IMG/VR virus record: IMGVR_UViG_3300026533_000010
Coordinates: 1 to 40,002 of that record
DNA from: a virus
Strand: one strand, 5' to 3'
Length of the DNA stretch: 40,002 nt
Each line of letters starts with the position of its first letter. The first letter of the stretch is position 1. Under the pieces are notes generated by a model that saw only the letters and a list, made by a program, of their open reading frames with translations, did no database searches and was not told the origin of the DNA. A program made the position numbers and the translations under genes. Positions 8,571 through 17,293 of the stretch are shown one piece after another.

Positions 8571-9457
8571 TTCATCACCCCACCCCAGTATCTAGTTTTA
8601 CATTTTGCATACCAATCACTACCATTAGTATCACCTATAAAGTTAGTAGTTAAGATACCGTATCGACCATCTTTAAATAATTTCCTATCATAAAACCCAG
8701 CATTTGATACACCAAGACTATATGACTTAGACTCTATTTGCACACCCTTATTAGGTACGAGGTTAGGATTAAGTAGAGCTTGAAAATCTACACCTATCTC
8801 AGTTGAAGAGGGTATGCCTATTAGACCAGTGCTACTATTGAGTATTATTACATTCTTACCCTTAGGCTCATAATCGTGCTTATGTATCTCTACTTTGTCA
8901 TCATCTACATTTATTGTAAACCCACACTCTGTACCTAGTCTATCCAGTATGTCAAAAGTGTTACCTGATATAGTTTGACTTCTTATCCATTTCTTACACT
9001 CAGGTATCTTATCTACAAAACCAGTCTCTAAGTTAGTAATATCTTTTAAGAGCTTTTTAACAGCATCAGCTACACTCTCATCTTTATTTATTACAGTATT
9101 ACTAAAGCTTGACTTTGTTGAGGTTAGACCACTTGAGCTATTTATAGTGGTTATATGGTCAGGTGCTTGCTTTTCTGTTAATACACTTACTATTTCACCT
9201 TTGAATATTAATACCTTGTTATCTATGTATCCAGCACTAAACTCTATTTGCACACCTTTTGTACTAAAAAACTCTAGTGTGTCTTTGTTGAGGTTATATA
9301 TCTTTATTTCAGCTGTATTTATAGCTACACCTGACTTTTGAATATTAAACGATACTCTAAAGCCATCAGTACCATCATTTCTCATACCACCATCTATAGT
9401 AATTTTCTTACTGTCTTTTACACCTACTAGAGTACAAGTCCTACCATATAGAGCCAT
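8558..9457 (-). CDS. Baseplate hub protein (gp44/gpD-like)
   Basis: This 299-residue protein is the likely tail hub that carries the spike. An N-terminal beta domain (RVSFNIQKSG, INTAEIKIYNLNKDT) is followed by an internal region with ESVADAVKKLL and SGNTFDILDRLGTECGF, the helical segment typical of hub proteins related to T4 gp27. The C-terminal beta region ends in WYAKCKTRYW. Order and overlap with the spike gene support the call. Sequence identity to named hub families cannot be checked here. Confidence 0.75.
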   Translation of the reverse strand: MALYGRTCTLVGVKDSKKITIDGGMRNDGTDGFRVSFNIQKSGVAINTAEIKIYNLNKDTLEFFSTKGVQIEFSAGYIDNKVLIFKGEIVSVLTEKQAPDHITTINSSSGLTSTKSSFSNTVINKDESVADAVKKLLKDITNLETGFVDKIPECKKWIRSQTISGNTFDILDRLGTECGFTINVDDDKVEIHKHDYEPKGKNVIILNSSTGLIGIPSSTEIGVDFQALLNPNLVPNKGVQIESKSYSLGVSNAGFYDRKLFKDGRYGILTTNFIGDTNGSDWYAKCKTRYWGGVMKWKH

Positions 9458-9459
9458 AT

Positions 9460-9888
9460 CTATACCTCAGGGTAGTCAGTCACTACATAGACTTGTAAAG
9501 AGTCACCTAGCTCTTTAAAATGATTTGTTTCTATCTCAGGGTTAGCATTAACCCTTGAGCATAAAATAGCTGTCATAGTGAACTCGTATTGCTCTATAAG
9601 ATTTACACCCTCTGTTACTGGTATAGATGATATAAAAAGGTTATCTTTTTTAGGGTCTGCATAACTCTCTAATATATCCATAAAATAAGCATCAGCCTCA
9701 CCGTTCCATCTAAAAGTAAAAGTGACCTCTATTCCTTTTACGAATATTTGAGAAAAGTTATAAAAAGGATTAGACTCTGTAGGCAGTTTGTAAGATTTTA
9801 TAGTAGAGGATATATTTTCTGCTGTATTATCTATTATTAAATCACTGTAGGTATCATTTGCATTATGTACTTTATGTATTGTAGCCAT
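9460..9888 (-). CDS. Baseplate plug-like tail protein
   Basis: This is a 142-residue beta-rich protein with FTFRWNGEADAYFMDILES and EQYEFTMTAILCSR, a pattern found in small proteins between the Dit-like and hub genes of short contractile tails and often named baseplate plug. Its ATG overlaps the stop codon of the Dit-like gene. The name rests on position and general pattern. Confidence 0.55.
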   Translation of the reverse strand: MATIHKVHNANDTYSDLIIDNTAENISSTIKSYKLPTESNPFYNFSQIFVKGIEVTFTFRWNGEADAYFMDILESYADPKKDNLFISSIPVTEGVNLIEQYEFTMTAILCSRVNANPEIETNHFKELGDSLQVYVVTDYPEV

Positions 9889-10499
9889 TATCTAGTCCAA
9901 CTTTTAAAAATAGTGTCATTATATTCTACTGGTTTTTGACCTTGAGACTGGTTTTTAGAGGCTTTTTGAGAGGTTTTTTCTTCTTTTATTTTATTTGCTT
10001 GTATTTTCTCTTTTAGTGCTGATACAGTTCTAAACTCTTGAAAAACCATATCTACTATAAGTGTCTCTGAGCTGTCTTTATCAGATACAGTACCTATATC
10101 AGTAAGTACCATACTATCATAAACCTCAAATACTGTAACTATCCTCAGTGGCTCTCTTTTTTCAAGGACTTCTATTAATGCTTGCCACTCTATAGCTGAG
10201 TTATTTTCGCCTATTTTTCCTAAATCTCCACTTATAAGAGTTTTAGCTAAAGCACCACCGTAAAATATAGGTGTATTTGATTTTATTGCTCTTATATTAA
10301 GCTTGCGAGGCATCATTACAGAGTGGTCATTTACTATTGAGCCATCCTCTACTGGTATCTCAGTAAGTTTAATGCTCTTACTATGTTCCTCAGTAACAAA
10401 AGCATCAAAAGTAACACCACCATCACCTACGGTTAATGTCCTATTTAGTCCAAAAAATAGACTTACAGCTCCATCAGAGTATGAATTTCCAGTAGTCAT
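9888..10499 (-). CDS. Dit-like baseplate/tail protein
   Basis: This 203-residue protein has the pattern of Dit-like N-terminal domains: PVEDGSIVNDHSVMMPRKLN, then IEWQALIEVLEKREPLRIVT, then YDSMVLTDIG. These proteins form the ring between the tube and the hub. The C-terminal 50 residues are rich in Lys and Gln and are probably disordered. It follows the tape measure gene directly. Confidence 0.7.
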   Translation of the reverse strand: MTTGNSYSDGAVSLFFGLNRTLTVGDGGVTFDAFVTEEHSKSIKLTEIPVEDGSIVNDHSVMMPRKLNIRAIKSNTPIFYGGALAKTLISGDLGKIGENNSAIEWQALIEVLEKREPLRIVTVFEVYDSMVLTDIGTVSDKDSSETLIVDMVFQEFRTVSALKEKIQANKIKEEKTSQKASKNQSQGQKPVEYNDTIFKSWTR

Positions 10500-10508
10500 T
10501 TATAATCC

Positions 10509-12101
10509 TTATTGTACTGTAGGCGAATAGCCGTTTATAGTTTGATTATAATCAAACTGCATATTGCTTAACATTCTTTCGGGCATCAGCTGACCAGTAG
10601 AATTTATGTTTATAACTGGGTTATTGTTTTGAGTGACTGAGCTAGTGCTAGACTGATTTGTATGACCGATACTACTACTTGCTTTATCCTCACCAGTTAA
10701 AAAACCACCAAAAGGGTTTTTAATGTACTCACCTAGCCCTTTTATCGTTTTATCATCAACCGTGAAAAAATCTTTTATATCATTAAAAGGCTTTGATAAA
10801 TAATCACTAAGCTTTGTAAATTCTATTTTTGACCAGTCTATAAACTCTTTTATTGCCTCTTTTGCTTTAAACATAGCTGTAGCGACTAGAGTAGGGAATA
10901 AAGTAGGTGTAAAACCAAATACACCTACTGGATTATCTTTAGTCCATTTTGTAAGTTTAGCATACCCTGACCTTAATTTTTCCACCCATTCCTCACCTAT
11001 AATATCACCTATTACTGAGTTTTTACCTCTTAACATTCCGATAAAATCTTCTACTAAAAGACTAGCTACAGCTATTAAAGCACCAATAGCTATAGGTATC
11101 AACATCATTTTAATATTCATAGCCATAAAAGCCGTACCTACGGTTTTAGCCATCATTACAAGAGAGCCTAAAAATGATAAAAACTTGAGAGATAATATAG
11201 CTGTAAAAGCATATAGAGATAGCTTTAACACCCTCTCAAGACCACCAAAAGCATCTATGACTTTTGAGGCTATTTTAAGTAGCTCAAAAAACCACTTAAC
11301 CATAATTCCTATAGTATTTGCAAAAGCTTTGTAATACCTTACTGCATTTTCTGTAACTATTGCTTTGTTAATTTCCCACCACTTTAAAAGACCCTCTATA
11401 AGAGTATTCATTGAGGGTGCTAATTTACCCCAAACAAGTTGAGTGAATTGAGAAAAGGAATTTGTGAGCATATCCCAGCTCTGAGAGAATTTAGCTATAT
11501 TTTCAAGCTCTGAGGCTGGTACTGCTGAGCCGTACTGTTTCATAGCCAGCTCACCATCTTTAAAAGCCTGAGAGCCTTTACGAATCATAAACATCATTTC
11601 ACTAGCTGAGCCACCGAAAATCTGCTGAGCATACTCAGCTTGCCTAGTAGCATCAGTCATTTTAGAGAGTTTTTCTGTAGCCTCTTTCATTGTCTCGTAT
11701 GAGTCTCTGAGTTTACCATCAGCACCATAAGCTGAGATACCTAGCATACTAAAAGCCTCAAGAGCTGAGCCACCACCCTTAGAAATACCAGCTATATTAT
11801 TTCGTACTGACTCTAAAGCACCTGAGAGAGTGCTAGAGGCTATAGAGTTTTGAGCTGATACATATTCAAGAGCCTCAAGATTTTCTACAGCTGTACCAGT
11901 AGCACTAGATAGCTTGAGCATATCTACAGCACCCCTAGAGCTAGATAAAGTCATAGCTGTTATAGCTGTAGCTGAGGCTACCACTGTAGCACCTAAAGCA
12001 ATTAATGATTTATTTATCTCTTTTACTGACTCATCAAACTTTTTAAGCTCTTTTTCGTCAAACTCAAAACCAAGTAACAGCTGTAGTGACTCTACTATCA
12101 T
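10509..12101 (-). CDS. Tape measure protein
   Basis: At 530 residues this is a short tape measure. The N-terminal 240 residues are helical with coiled-coil heptads. Around residues 280-350 lies a hydrophobic region with two or three possible membrane segments, typical of tape measures. The C-terminus is polar (SSTSSVTQNNN). By the usual rule of about 0.15 nm per residue it predicts a tail of about 80 nm. Its ATG overlaps the stop codon of the frameshifted chaperone, the classic order. Confidence 0.88.
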   Translation of the reverse strand: MIVESLQLLLGFEFDEKELKKFDESVKEINKSLIALGATVVASATAITAMTLSSSRGAVDMLKLSSATGTAVENLEALEYVSAQNSIASSTLSGALESVRNNIAGISKGGGSALEAFSMLGISAYGADGKLRDSYETMKEATEKLSKMTDATRQAEYAQQIFGGSASEMMFMIRKGSQAFKDGELAMKQYGSAVPASELENIAKFSQSWDMLTNSFSQFTQLVWGKLAPSMNTLIEGLLKWWEINKAIVTENAVRYYKAFANTIGIMVKWFFELLKIASKVIDAFGGLERVLKLSLYAFTAILSLKFLSFLGSLVMMAKTVGTAFMAMNIKMMLIPIAIGALIAVASLLVEDFIGMLRGKNSVIGDIIGEEWVEKLRSGYAKLTKWTKDNPVGVFGFTPTLFPTLVATAMFKAKEAIKEFIDWSKIEFTKLSDYLSKPFNDIKDFFTVDDKTIKGLGEYIKNPFGGFLTGEDKASSSIGHTNQSSTSSVTQNNNPVININSTGQLMPERMLSNMQFDYNQTINGYSPTVQ

Positions 12102-12669
12102 TATTTTTCCTTATCTTGTAACTCTTGCTCTCTTGCCTCTTTAAAATCTAAAAATAGAGTCATTTCTTCAATATCGAGTATGCTATATACAGTCTGAGAC
12201 TCTAGTAAAGTGCATAATCCAGCATCAATAACTCTCCAAACTTGCATAATCAGTTCATCAGGTACTAAGACTTGAGTGACTGGAATTTCTCTACCATACT
12301 CGCCAGCTTTCCCTTTTTAAAAAGGTGACCATAATTAATCTTTACTAGCTCTAGTATAACCTCTATCATTTCTGAGAGGTTACCAGTGTAATCTACATCA
12401 GGGTTAAGCTTTTTATCATCCCTAAGTATTTTATAGTCTAAAAGCTCTACTATGACCTCATAGACCTTATCATCGCCCATAGCACCTACTATAGCCATAC
12501 CCATAGCACCAGCATCTTTAGTATCAGTGATACCGCCCTCTAAGTTTCCTATAGATTTTGCTATTTTTTGAAGTAGTTTAAAACTCTTCATCGCTGGTAG
12601 TAAATTTACTTGATACTGGTGCATTTCGCCCTCAGTGTCCTCAGCTGTAAACTGTATTGTTTCTAACAT
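12101..12669 (-). CDS. Frameshifted tail assembly chaperone (G-T type fusion)
   Basis: A -1 frameshift at 12307-12313 would join residues 1-121 of the chaperone to a 68-residue extension in the -1 frame, giving 189 residues. The extension begins AGEYGREIPVTQVLVPDEL and ends in a charged helix. Its stop codon overlaps the tape measure ATG (TAATG). The extension has no start codon of its own near its beginning and fills the gap before the tape measure gene completely. This is the arrangement of lambda gpG/gpGT and P2 gpE/E'. The two forms chaperone the tape measure and tube. Confidence 0.85.
12265..12669 (-). CDS. Tail assembly chaperone, unshifted form (gpG-like)
   Basis: This 134-residue protein is the short form of the tail chaperone pair. 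It starts with a beta-rich part (QFTAEDTEGEMHQYQV) and continues with helices. After residue 121 the reading frame continues for 13 residues when no frameshift occurs. It lies between the tube and tape measure genes and uses the AAGGACAG ribosome site. Confidence 0.82.
   Translation of the reverse strand: MLETIQFTAEDTEGEMHQYQVNLLPAMKSFKLLQKIAKSIGNLEGGITDTKDAGAMGMAIVGAMGDDKVYEVIVELLDYKILRDDKKLNPDVDYTGNLSEMIEVILELVKINYGHLFKKGKLASMVEKFQSLKS
12307..12313 (-). other. Programmed -1 frameshift site G GGA AAG
   Basis: On the minus strand the heptamer reads G GGA AAG in the chaperone frame, the same slippery sequence used by phage lambda for gpGT. Both tRNAs can re-pair as GGG and AAA after slipping. 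The overlapping A AAG GGA also fits the X XXY YYZ rule. The -1 frame is closed immediately upstream (TAA at the TTTAAA) and open downstream for 68 codons. Confidence 0.88.
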
Positions 12670-12787
12670 ATTAACTGTCCTTAATTTTGTATAGGTATAA
12701 ATACCTTAATGAGACTCTAACACGGACAGGTGTAGAGCCTTATTAAAGCATCTAGGCTACACCCTAAAAAGGGCATATTTCCTAGTA
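12670..12787 (-). promoter_or_regulatory. Structured gap between tube and chaperone genes
   Basis: The gap holds three hairpins: CCCT/AGGG at 12762-12773, a 10-bp stem with a 2-base bulge at 12729-12763, and AGGTAT/ATACCT at 12693-12706. None is followed by a T run, so a simple terminator is unlikely. Attenuation or RNA processing that lowers chaperone relative to tube expression is plausible. Confidence 0.5.
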
Positions 12788-13207
12788 TTAAGCATCAGCC
12801 TCAAAGACTGCTAAACGGTCAGTTTCCATAATCCATTCTCTAGCTGTAGCACCAGCACCGTAAGTAATTTCTGCTGTTTTTACTATCCAAGCTTGACTAG
12901 CTGTAGCTGTTAGACCAGTATCAGTAGACTTAATAACTACTGGCACTACACCAGCACCACTCTCTACATCAAGTAGGTGCAGTGTATTTAAAAAGGCATT
13001 ATCCTCACTTGTAGGTAAAAGTTTAAAAGATAATTTTCCACTTCTATCACTTGTTTGACTACGAGTAGAGTCACCATCAGCACCAACTGTCAAACTGAAC
13101 ATATCATTATTAAAAGAGGCTTTTGCTACATCATCACCAGTCCAAAAACCCTCTATAATACGACCACCAACGATAACACTTATATTTTTAAACGAAAAAG
13201 CTTTCAT
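12788..13207 (-). CDS. Tail tube protein (DUF3277-like)
   Basis: This is a 139-residue beta-rich protein with FSFKNISVIVGGRIIEGFWTGD-like strands, SLTVGADGDSTRSQTSDRSG and a C-terminal EWIMETDRLAVFEADA. These features and the place directly after the sheath match DUF3277 tail tube proteins of Mu-like and related myophages. Tube subunits stack as hexameric rings inside the sheath. Confidence 0.82.
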   Translation of the reverse strand: MKAFSFKNISVIVGGRIIEGFWTGDDVAKASFNNDMFSLTVGADGDSTRSQTSDRSGKLSFKLLPTSEDNAFLNTLHLLDVESGAGVVPVVIKSTDTGLTATASQAWIVKTAEITYGAGATAREWIMETDRLAVFEADA

Positions 13208-13220
13208 ATCTCATACTCCC

Positions 13221-14258
13221 TTATACACTTAATGTACCATCAATCACTACACGGTGTATAGCTCCTGACAGTCTAGCCGTAAATTTAACATCAGGTAGAG
13301 TACGATTTGTTCTCTCAATAATGCTAATATCAGCCACTTTAGGTACAGTAGTTCTACTTGACCCACTCTCTAGCTGGTTATCAGCCTCAGCTTTAAGAAG
13401 AGTAGCCATAAGCTCACCCTCTACACTTGCTACACCCTTATCAGTATAAGGTACTTTCTTTTCACTTACAAGTAAAGCATATACATTTTCTTGAATACGA
13501 GCTTTAAGGTAGTCAATTGTACGAATTACATCGACAAAGTCACCTGAGCTTGTAGTGCCGTTTTGAGTGATATTTACACCAGCAACATTATGATAAATAT
13601 TACAAGCTTTAGAAAAAGCTACGTCTCTTTCACCAGTTGAAATCTTAATAGCTGTAGAGCCGTTAATAGTTTTAAAAGCCCAAGTTATAGTACCAGCTTT
13701 ATGAGGTAGTAACTGACCAGCGATACCAGCATCTATACGGTCATCTGTATCAGTAGTATAAAAAAGCACAGTTCTTTTTTGAGAGGTACTATTTAAGATA
13801 TATGCTATGTCACTTGTAGAATTAGAGTCTAAAATACCAGCTGAACTATCTCTTAAAAAGAGTATCTTTTCTACACCTTGTATATAACTTGAGGCATCAA
13901 TCATATCTTTTTGAGCGATAGCATCAGCAAAACATACACCGTACCAGTCATCATCTTTTTGAGAAATTGCTATCATAGCATCAGCTACAGTTTGAGAGTT
14001 TACACTATCCCAAAAGCCTATCTTAATTCTAGCTGGTTTAATATCACCAGCAAAAGCTTGTACTGCTGACTTATACTCGTTTGTACTGCTATTAAAATCT
14101 ACTGTTACCTCTTCAAGACTACCATAAGTCTTTACCGTTGCTGTAGATAGCACTAGGCTTGAGCCTATTATCAGTAGTGTACCAAAACCAGCTCTAGTAA
14201 TTGAAGCATCACTTTTTGTAATCGTGACACTTACTATATCATCTATTTCTGAAGCCAT
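13221..14258 (-). CDS. Contractile tail sheath protein (DUF3383-like)
   Basis: This 345-residue protein resembles DUF3383 sheath proteins: an N-terminal segment with ITKSDASITRAGFGTLLIIG, a central domain with DDDWYGVCFADA, and a C-terminal part with TLPDVKFTARLSGAIHRV. It is shorter than T4 gp18 but normal for this family. It proves a contractile tail. Its order, followed by the tube gene, is standard. Confidence 0.88.
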   Translation of the reverse strand: MASEIDDIVSVTITKSDASITRAGFGTLLIIGSSLVLSTATVKTYGSLEEVTVDFNSSTNEYKSAVQAFAGDIKPARIKIGFWDSVNSQTVADAMIAISQKDDDWYGVCFADAIAQKDMIDASSYIQGVEKILFLRDSSAGILDSNSTSDIAYILNSTSQKRTVLFYTTDTDDRIDAGIAGQLLPHKAGTITWAFKTINGSTAIKISTGERDVAFSKACNIYHNVAGVNITQNGTTSSGDFVDVIRTIDYLKARIQENVYALLVSEKKVPYTDKGVASVEGELMATLLKAEADNQLESGSSRTTVPKVADISIIERTNRTLPDVKFTARLSGAIHRVVIDGTLSV

Positions 14259-14313
14259 TTAAAACCCCTTGTTTTTAATTTGTTAAATTATAGTGTATTT
14301 TTTGAGGTATGTT

Positions 14314-14892
14314 TTAGCTACGAGGTGGAATATACATTATTCCAGCCTCATCATCAAGTCTTGTAGATAGCTGTACTTCTTTAATAACTGGTAACACTTC
14401 TCGTAACCTCATCACACAGTTAAACTCTAAAGTTATTTGTCTTGCCTCTCTTACCTCAGCATCAGCCACACCACTTAAATCTACATTACCAGTAGTTTTA
14501 ACATAGCCTATACCGTAGTCATTTAATAGATAAACAAAACTGTCACTATTTGTAGACTGGTCTATAGTTCTCACTATATCATTAGAGCCATAGCCTAGAC
14601 TTGTAATCTCTACTCTAAATTGATAATAAGAGAGGTCATCAGCATTTACTGTACCAGCTGGCTCATCATAAGTACCTATCACTTGTAACTGGTCTCTATG
14701 ACCTATAGATATTATGTCTTTTACAAACCAATACCCATAAGGTAGTGCTGGTGCTGGTGAATTTTGATTAGCCTTAATAAAACCGTTATACATTGAGTAG
14801 CCGTATTTATCTTTTACTGCTGTTAGCCAGTCATATAGAAATTTATCTATATCTGCTAGTGTAGTGTATTTAGTCATCAGTCCATACCCCAT
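14314..14892 (-). CDS. Tail terminator/neck protein
   Basis: This 192-residue protein carries ADIDKFLYDWL near its start and a mixed alpha/beta core. It lies between the head closure and sheath genes, where tail terminators of myophages with DUF3383 sheaths are encoded. It overlaps the upstream gene by 23 bases. A start at the second Met (residue 6) is possible. The function is inferred from position and fold pattern. Confidence 0.6.
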   Translation of the reverse strand: MGYGLMTKYTTLADIDKFLYDWLTAVKDKYGYSMYNGFIKANQNSPAPALPYGYWFVKDIISIGHRDQLQVIGTYDEPAGTVNADDLSYYQFRVEITSLGYGSNDIVRTIDQSTNSDSFVYLLNDYGIGYVKTTGNVDLSGVADAEVREARQITLEFNCVMRLREVLPVIKEVQLSTRLDDEAGIMYIPPRS

Positions 14893-15325
14893 TTATATAC
14901 TGACCACCGTTTGAGTGAGGTGGTGGTGTAAGTGGCTCTAAGTCAGGCTGAGTCACAGTCTCTTGAGTTTCATTATTATATCCCTTAGAGTATAACTTGA
15001 GTACACTTTTCCAGTGTCCTGAGTCTTGTATATCATCATAAGGGTCTGAGGTCAATACCTTATACCTCTTACCTCTATATTCCACATCAGAGTCTACAAG
15101 TATCTCTACAGTGGTAAAGAGCTGTCTACTAGCCTCAGAGCGAATATTCTCAGGTAGTAGCTTTAGGTCTTTACCGCTTAGGTTTTGACACGAGCCACTT
15201 AATGTTATAGGTAGTGTAGTATCTGTTACATATTTACCCTCTACATAGCTACCAGTCTTAGGTATATATTTTATAGGGTAGTTACTCTTAAAAGTGCTGT
15301 TTATTAATCTATTAAAGTTAAACAT
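14870..15325 (-). CDS. Head closure/stopper-like protein
   Basis: This is a 151-residue protein with a beta-barrel pattern (VEYRGKRYKVLTSDPYDD) usual for head-closure proteins that seal the connector. The last 40 residues are rich in Pro, Asn and Gly and appear disordered. It lies in the connector gene row just after the HK97 gp10-like gene. Confidence 0.55.
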   Translation of the reverse strand: MFNFNRLINSTFKSNYPIKYIPKTGSYVEGKYVTDTTLPITLSGSCQNLSGKDLKLLPENIRSEASRQLFTTVEILVDSDVEYRGKRYKVLTSDPYDDIQDSGHWKSVLKLYSKGYNNETQETVTQPDLEPLTPPPHSNGGQYINGVWTDD

Positions 15326-15327
15326 TT

Positions 15328-15888
15328 TTAATCCTCATTGTCAGGGTTACCTTTTATTGTTTGAAAACCTATACTCTGTCGTAATTGTCCAGTATCTATT
15401 AACGGTGTAGAACTACCCTTAGCTTTAATCGTAGAGCTTTTATTAGGTTTCCAGTCATTCTTACGAAAAGATAGCACAGAGAGACCCTTAGCATACTCAC
15501 CCACCATATCTAGCACGGTCTTGCCATCTATCTCACCAGCTAGAGCTTTTTTAATCTGCTTACTGGCTACTTTATTGATTTTATCTATGTTATTAAATAT
15601 AGGGTCTCTCAGAAAAGACCTACGAGGTATGCCAGTTCTTGTACCGTACTCTTGAAAAGCACCGACTAGAGCTACAGTCATTGTACCGTTAGTATCTACG
15701 ACTATATTTCCATCTACATCACGGTACTCTTTACGGTCATTTTTATCTTTTAAGATACCTACCTTGACATAATATGACTCTATCTCTTTAATGGTATCTA
15801 ACTGGTGGTATAGGCTTGTATTTTTGAGAGCATCACGAAAACCCATAAAAGTCTGACCGTTTGATTTTATCTTTAAGTCAAAACCCAT
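15328..15888 (-). CDS. HK97 gp10-like tail completion protein
   Basis: This 186-residue protein carries FQEYGTRTGIPRRSFLR and, near the end, PLIDTGQLRQSI, which together mark the HK97 gp10 / Mu virion morphogenesis group of neck and tail completion proteins. An insertion around residues 45-75 (KNDRKEYRDVDGNI) is unusual in length. Its neighbours are connector genes. Confidence 0.78.
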   Translation of the reverse strand: MGFDLKIKSNGQTFMGFRDALKNTSLYHQLDTIKEIESYYVKVGILKDKNDRKEYRDVDGNIVVDTNGTMTVALVGAFQEYGTRTGIPRRSFLRDPIFNNIDKINKVASKQIKKALAGEIDGKTVLDMVGEYAKGLSVLSFRKNDWKPNKSSTIKAKGSSTPLIDTGQLRQSIGFQTIKGNPDNED

Positions 15889-16044
15889 CTAAAAACCTCT
15901 TGTTATCTCTTTGTGTTTTTGTTCTATTTCAAAACTCATCTGCACCTTGCATTGACTACAGTTTACATCGTACGACCTTATATTTCCTTTTGTTTGCAAA
16001 GTACACCCGCTAAAAAGAAAAACAAAGATTAATAGCAATCTCAT
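15889..16044 (-). CDS. Small lipoprotein in the connector cluster
   Basis: This 51-residue product begins MRLLLIFVFLFSGC, a signal peptide with lipobox LFSGC and the acylated cysteine at residue 14. Two further cysteines form a CSQC pair near residue 32. I prefer this start because its ATG overlaps the stop codon of the upstream gene (TAATG); a longer frame exists but would remove the lipoprotein N-terminus. It is the second lipoprotein inside the structural operon. Role unknown; exclusion or lysis are possibilities. Confidence 0.65.
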   Translation of the reverse strand: MRLLLIFVFLFSGCTLQTKGNIRSYDVNCSQCKVQMSFEIEQKHKEITRGF

Positions 16045-16418
16045 TAGATGATAGCACCTAAATAGCCACAAGTTCTAGCCATTTGAGCAAACATTTGACC
16101 GTATTTACTGGTATTGTAGAAATTATCGCTAAATGGTATATTGTATTTACTCTGAGTTTGAGCATAAGATACACTCGCACCACCTAAAGACTCACTTGTA
16201 GTATCTTTTATAGCTGTAGCATTATCACCAGTAGTCATAAACCATAGATAATGAGCTGTTAAGTAGCCTAGCACTGAGTTATACTTCTTTTCGTTACCTC
16301 CACAGCACCCCTTAGCAAATTTACACTGAGCCAGCATTACAGCCTCATCATATTGCCACTCAGATACATTAGCAAACTCAGGGTATCTCACCTTGAAATC
16401 ATCAAAACTCATAGCCAT
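16044..16418 (-). CDS. Head-tail connector (DUF4054-like)
   Basis: This 124-residue helical protein begins with SFDDFKVRYPEFANVSEWQ and ends with SKYGQMFAQMARTCG, a pattern typical of DUF4054 adaptor proteins that bind the portal. The helix-turn-helix layout of gp6-type adaptors is visible. It is coupled to the following lipoprotein gene by a TAATG overlap. Confidence 0.78.
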   Translation of the reverse strand: MAMSFDDFKVRYPEFANVSEWQYDEAVMLAQCKFAKGCCGGNEKKYNSVLGYLTAHYLWFMTTGDNATAIKDTTSESLGGASVSYAQTQSKYNIPFSDNFYNTSKYGQMFAQMARTCGYLGAII

Positions 16419-16420
16419 AT

Positions 16421-16681
16421 CTAACTCTTATTGTAAAAGAAATTTTTTAGAGTATCAGGAGTCATATTCATAGCCCAGTTATATTCAGTCTCAGCACCTT
16501 GATAGCTCTGAAATACACCTAAGCTTTTAACCATACCACCACTAAAAAGCTCAGCACTAAAACCGCCCATAACTTTCATTACTCTTACTGTTACCGTACC
16601 GTTTCTATCAAGCAATAATACATCGGAGTCATTTCTTATTGTATCTATTCTCTCTTTATTTCCATAAGCATTAAGTTTCAT
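16421..16681 (-). CDS. Unknown small protein before the connector genes
   Basis: This 86-residue protein opens with charged residues (KLNAYGNKERIDTIRND) followed by beta strands and a C-terminal helix. No family is recognised. It starts a connector block after a structured 88-base gap, with a GGGG-type ribosome site about six bases upstream. A virion or assembly role is inferred only from location. Confidence 0.65.
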   Translation of the reverse strand: MKLNAYGNKERIDTIRNDSDVLLLDRNGTVTVRVMKVMGGFSAELFSGGMVKSLGVFQSYQGAETEYNWAMNMTPDTLKNFFYNKS

Positions 16682-16769
16682 TTGCTACCCCTTAGTATTT
16701 TATAGACTGATTATCTCAATAATCACTATATAATTTACTATATAGTAAAGAGGCATAAGCCTCTAAACT
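16682..16769 (-). promoter_or_regulatory. Gap with three inverted repeats
   Basis: Three hairpins lie end to end: TGATTAT/ATAATCA around a 4-base loop at 16708-16725, the perfect 16-base palindrome at 16734-16749, and AGAGGC/GCCTCT around a 4-base loop at 16749-16764. A TATAAAAT string lies downstream on the minus strand. Processing, partial termination or an internal promoter before the connector block are all possible. Confidence 0.5.
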
Positions 16770-17282
16770 TTACTCGTTTTCTGCATCTATATAATCTTGT
16801 ATTTTTTTACTAAGACCTTTTTCTTTAATAGTTGCACCGTATTCAATACCGTAGTTATCAGCTATCTCTTTAAGCTCATCTAGGTCAGTAGGTAAACCGT
16901 AGTCATCAGCTATCTCTTTAAGCTCATCTAGGTCAGTAGGTAAACCGTAGTCATCAGCTATCTCTTTAAGCTCATCTAGGTCAGTAGGTAAACCGTAGTC
17001 ATCTGCATCAGTATCATCATCAGGGTTAATCCCAGTCTGACCATCTGCATTAGTTCCACCAGTATCACCAGCATTTGCTACATCAGAGTCAGTATCTTCT
17101 ACATCATCATCATCATATAAACCTACAAGCACTACACCCTTATCAACTGCATCAGCTAAAACTTTATTAGCTTTAAACTCAGCATTTGTAAGACCAGTAT
17201 CTCTAAACTCATCGTCTAGTAAGATTTTACCTATATAAAAAACACTCTTTTCTCTACCACTTTTTGCGAAAACATTACTCAT
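16770..17282 (-). CDS. Acidic repeat protein related to its upstream neighbour
   Basis: This is a 170-residue protein. Residues 1-55 are closely similar to the next gene upstream (177 residues), including the identical FKANKVLADAVDKGV. An Asp-rich linker follows, then three exact copies of a 16-residue unit (GLPTDLDELKEIADDY) and a final diverged copy. The repeats look like short helices and suit a flexible decoration or head fibre. The ribosome site is AAGGACAG. Confidence 0.72.
   Translation of the reverse strand: MSNVFAKSGREKSVFYIGKILLDDEFRDTGLTNAEFKANKVLADAVDKGVVLVGLYDDDDVEDTDSDVANAGDTGGTNADGQTGINPDDDTDADDYGLPTDLDELKEIADDYGLPTDLDELKEIADDYGLPTDLDELKEIADNYGIEYGATIKEKGLSKKIQDYIDAENE
16861..17004 (-). 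repeat. Three tandem 48-bp repeats
   Basis: Three units of 48 bases follow each other; the third differs only at its last base. A partial copy with one change flanks them. The unit length is a multiple of three, so the copy number can vary without breaking the reading frame of the acidic protein. Confidence 0.95.
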
Positions 17283-17293
17283 AATAACTGTCC

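Noticed and set aside
12300-12330. TTTTTAAAAAG as the frameshift site
   Set aside because: In the coding frame the -1 reading gives TAA at this point, so slipping here would terminate. GGGAAAG immediately downstream fits.
16861-17004. The 48-bp tandem repeats as a CRISPR-like array or iterons
   Set aside because: The units are directly adjacent without spacers and encode a repeated peptide in frame within a clear gene.
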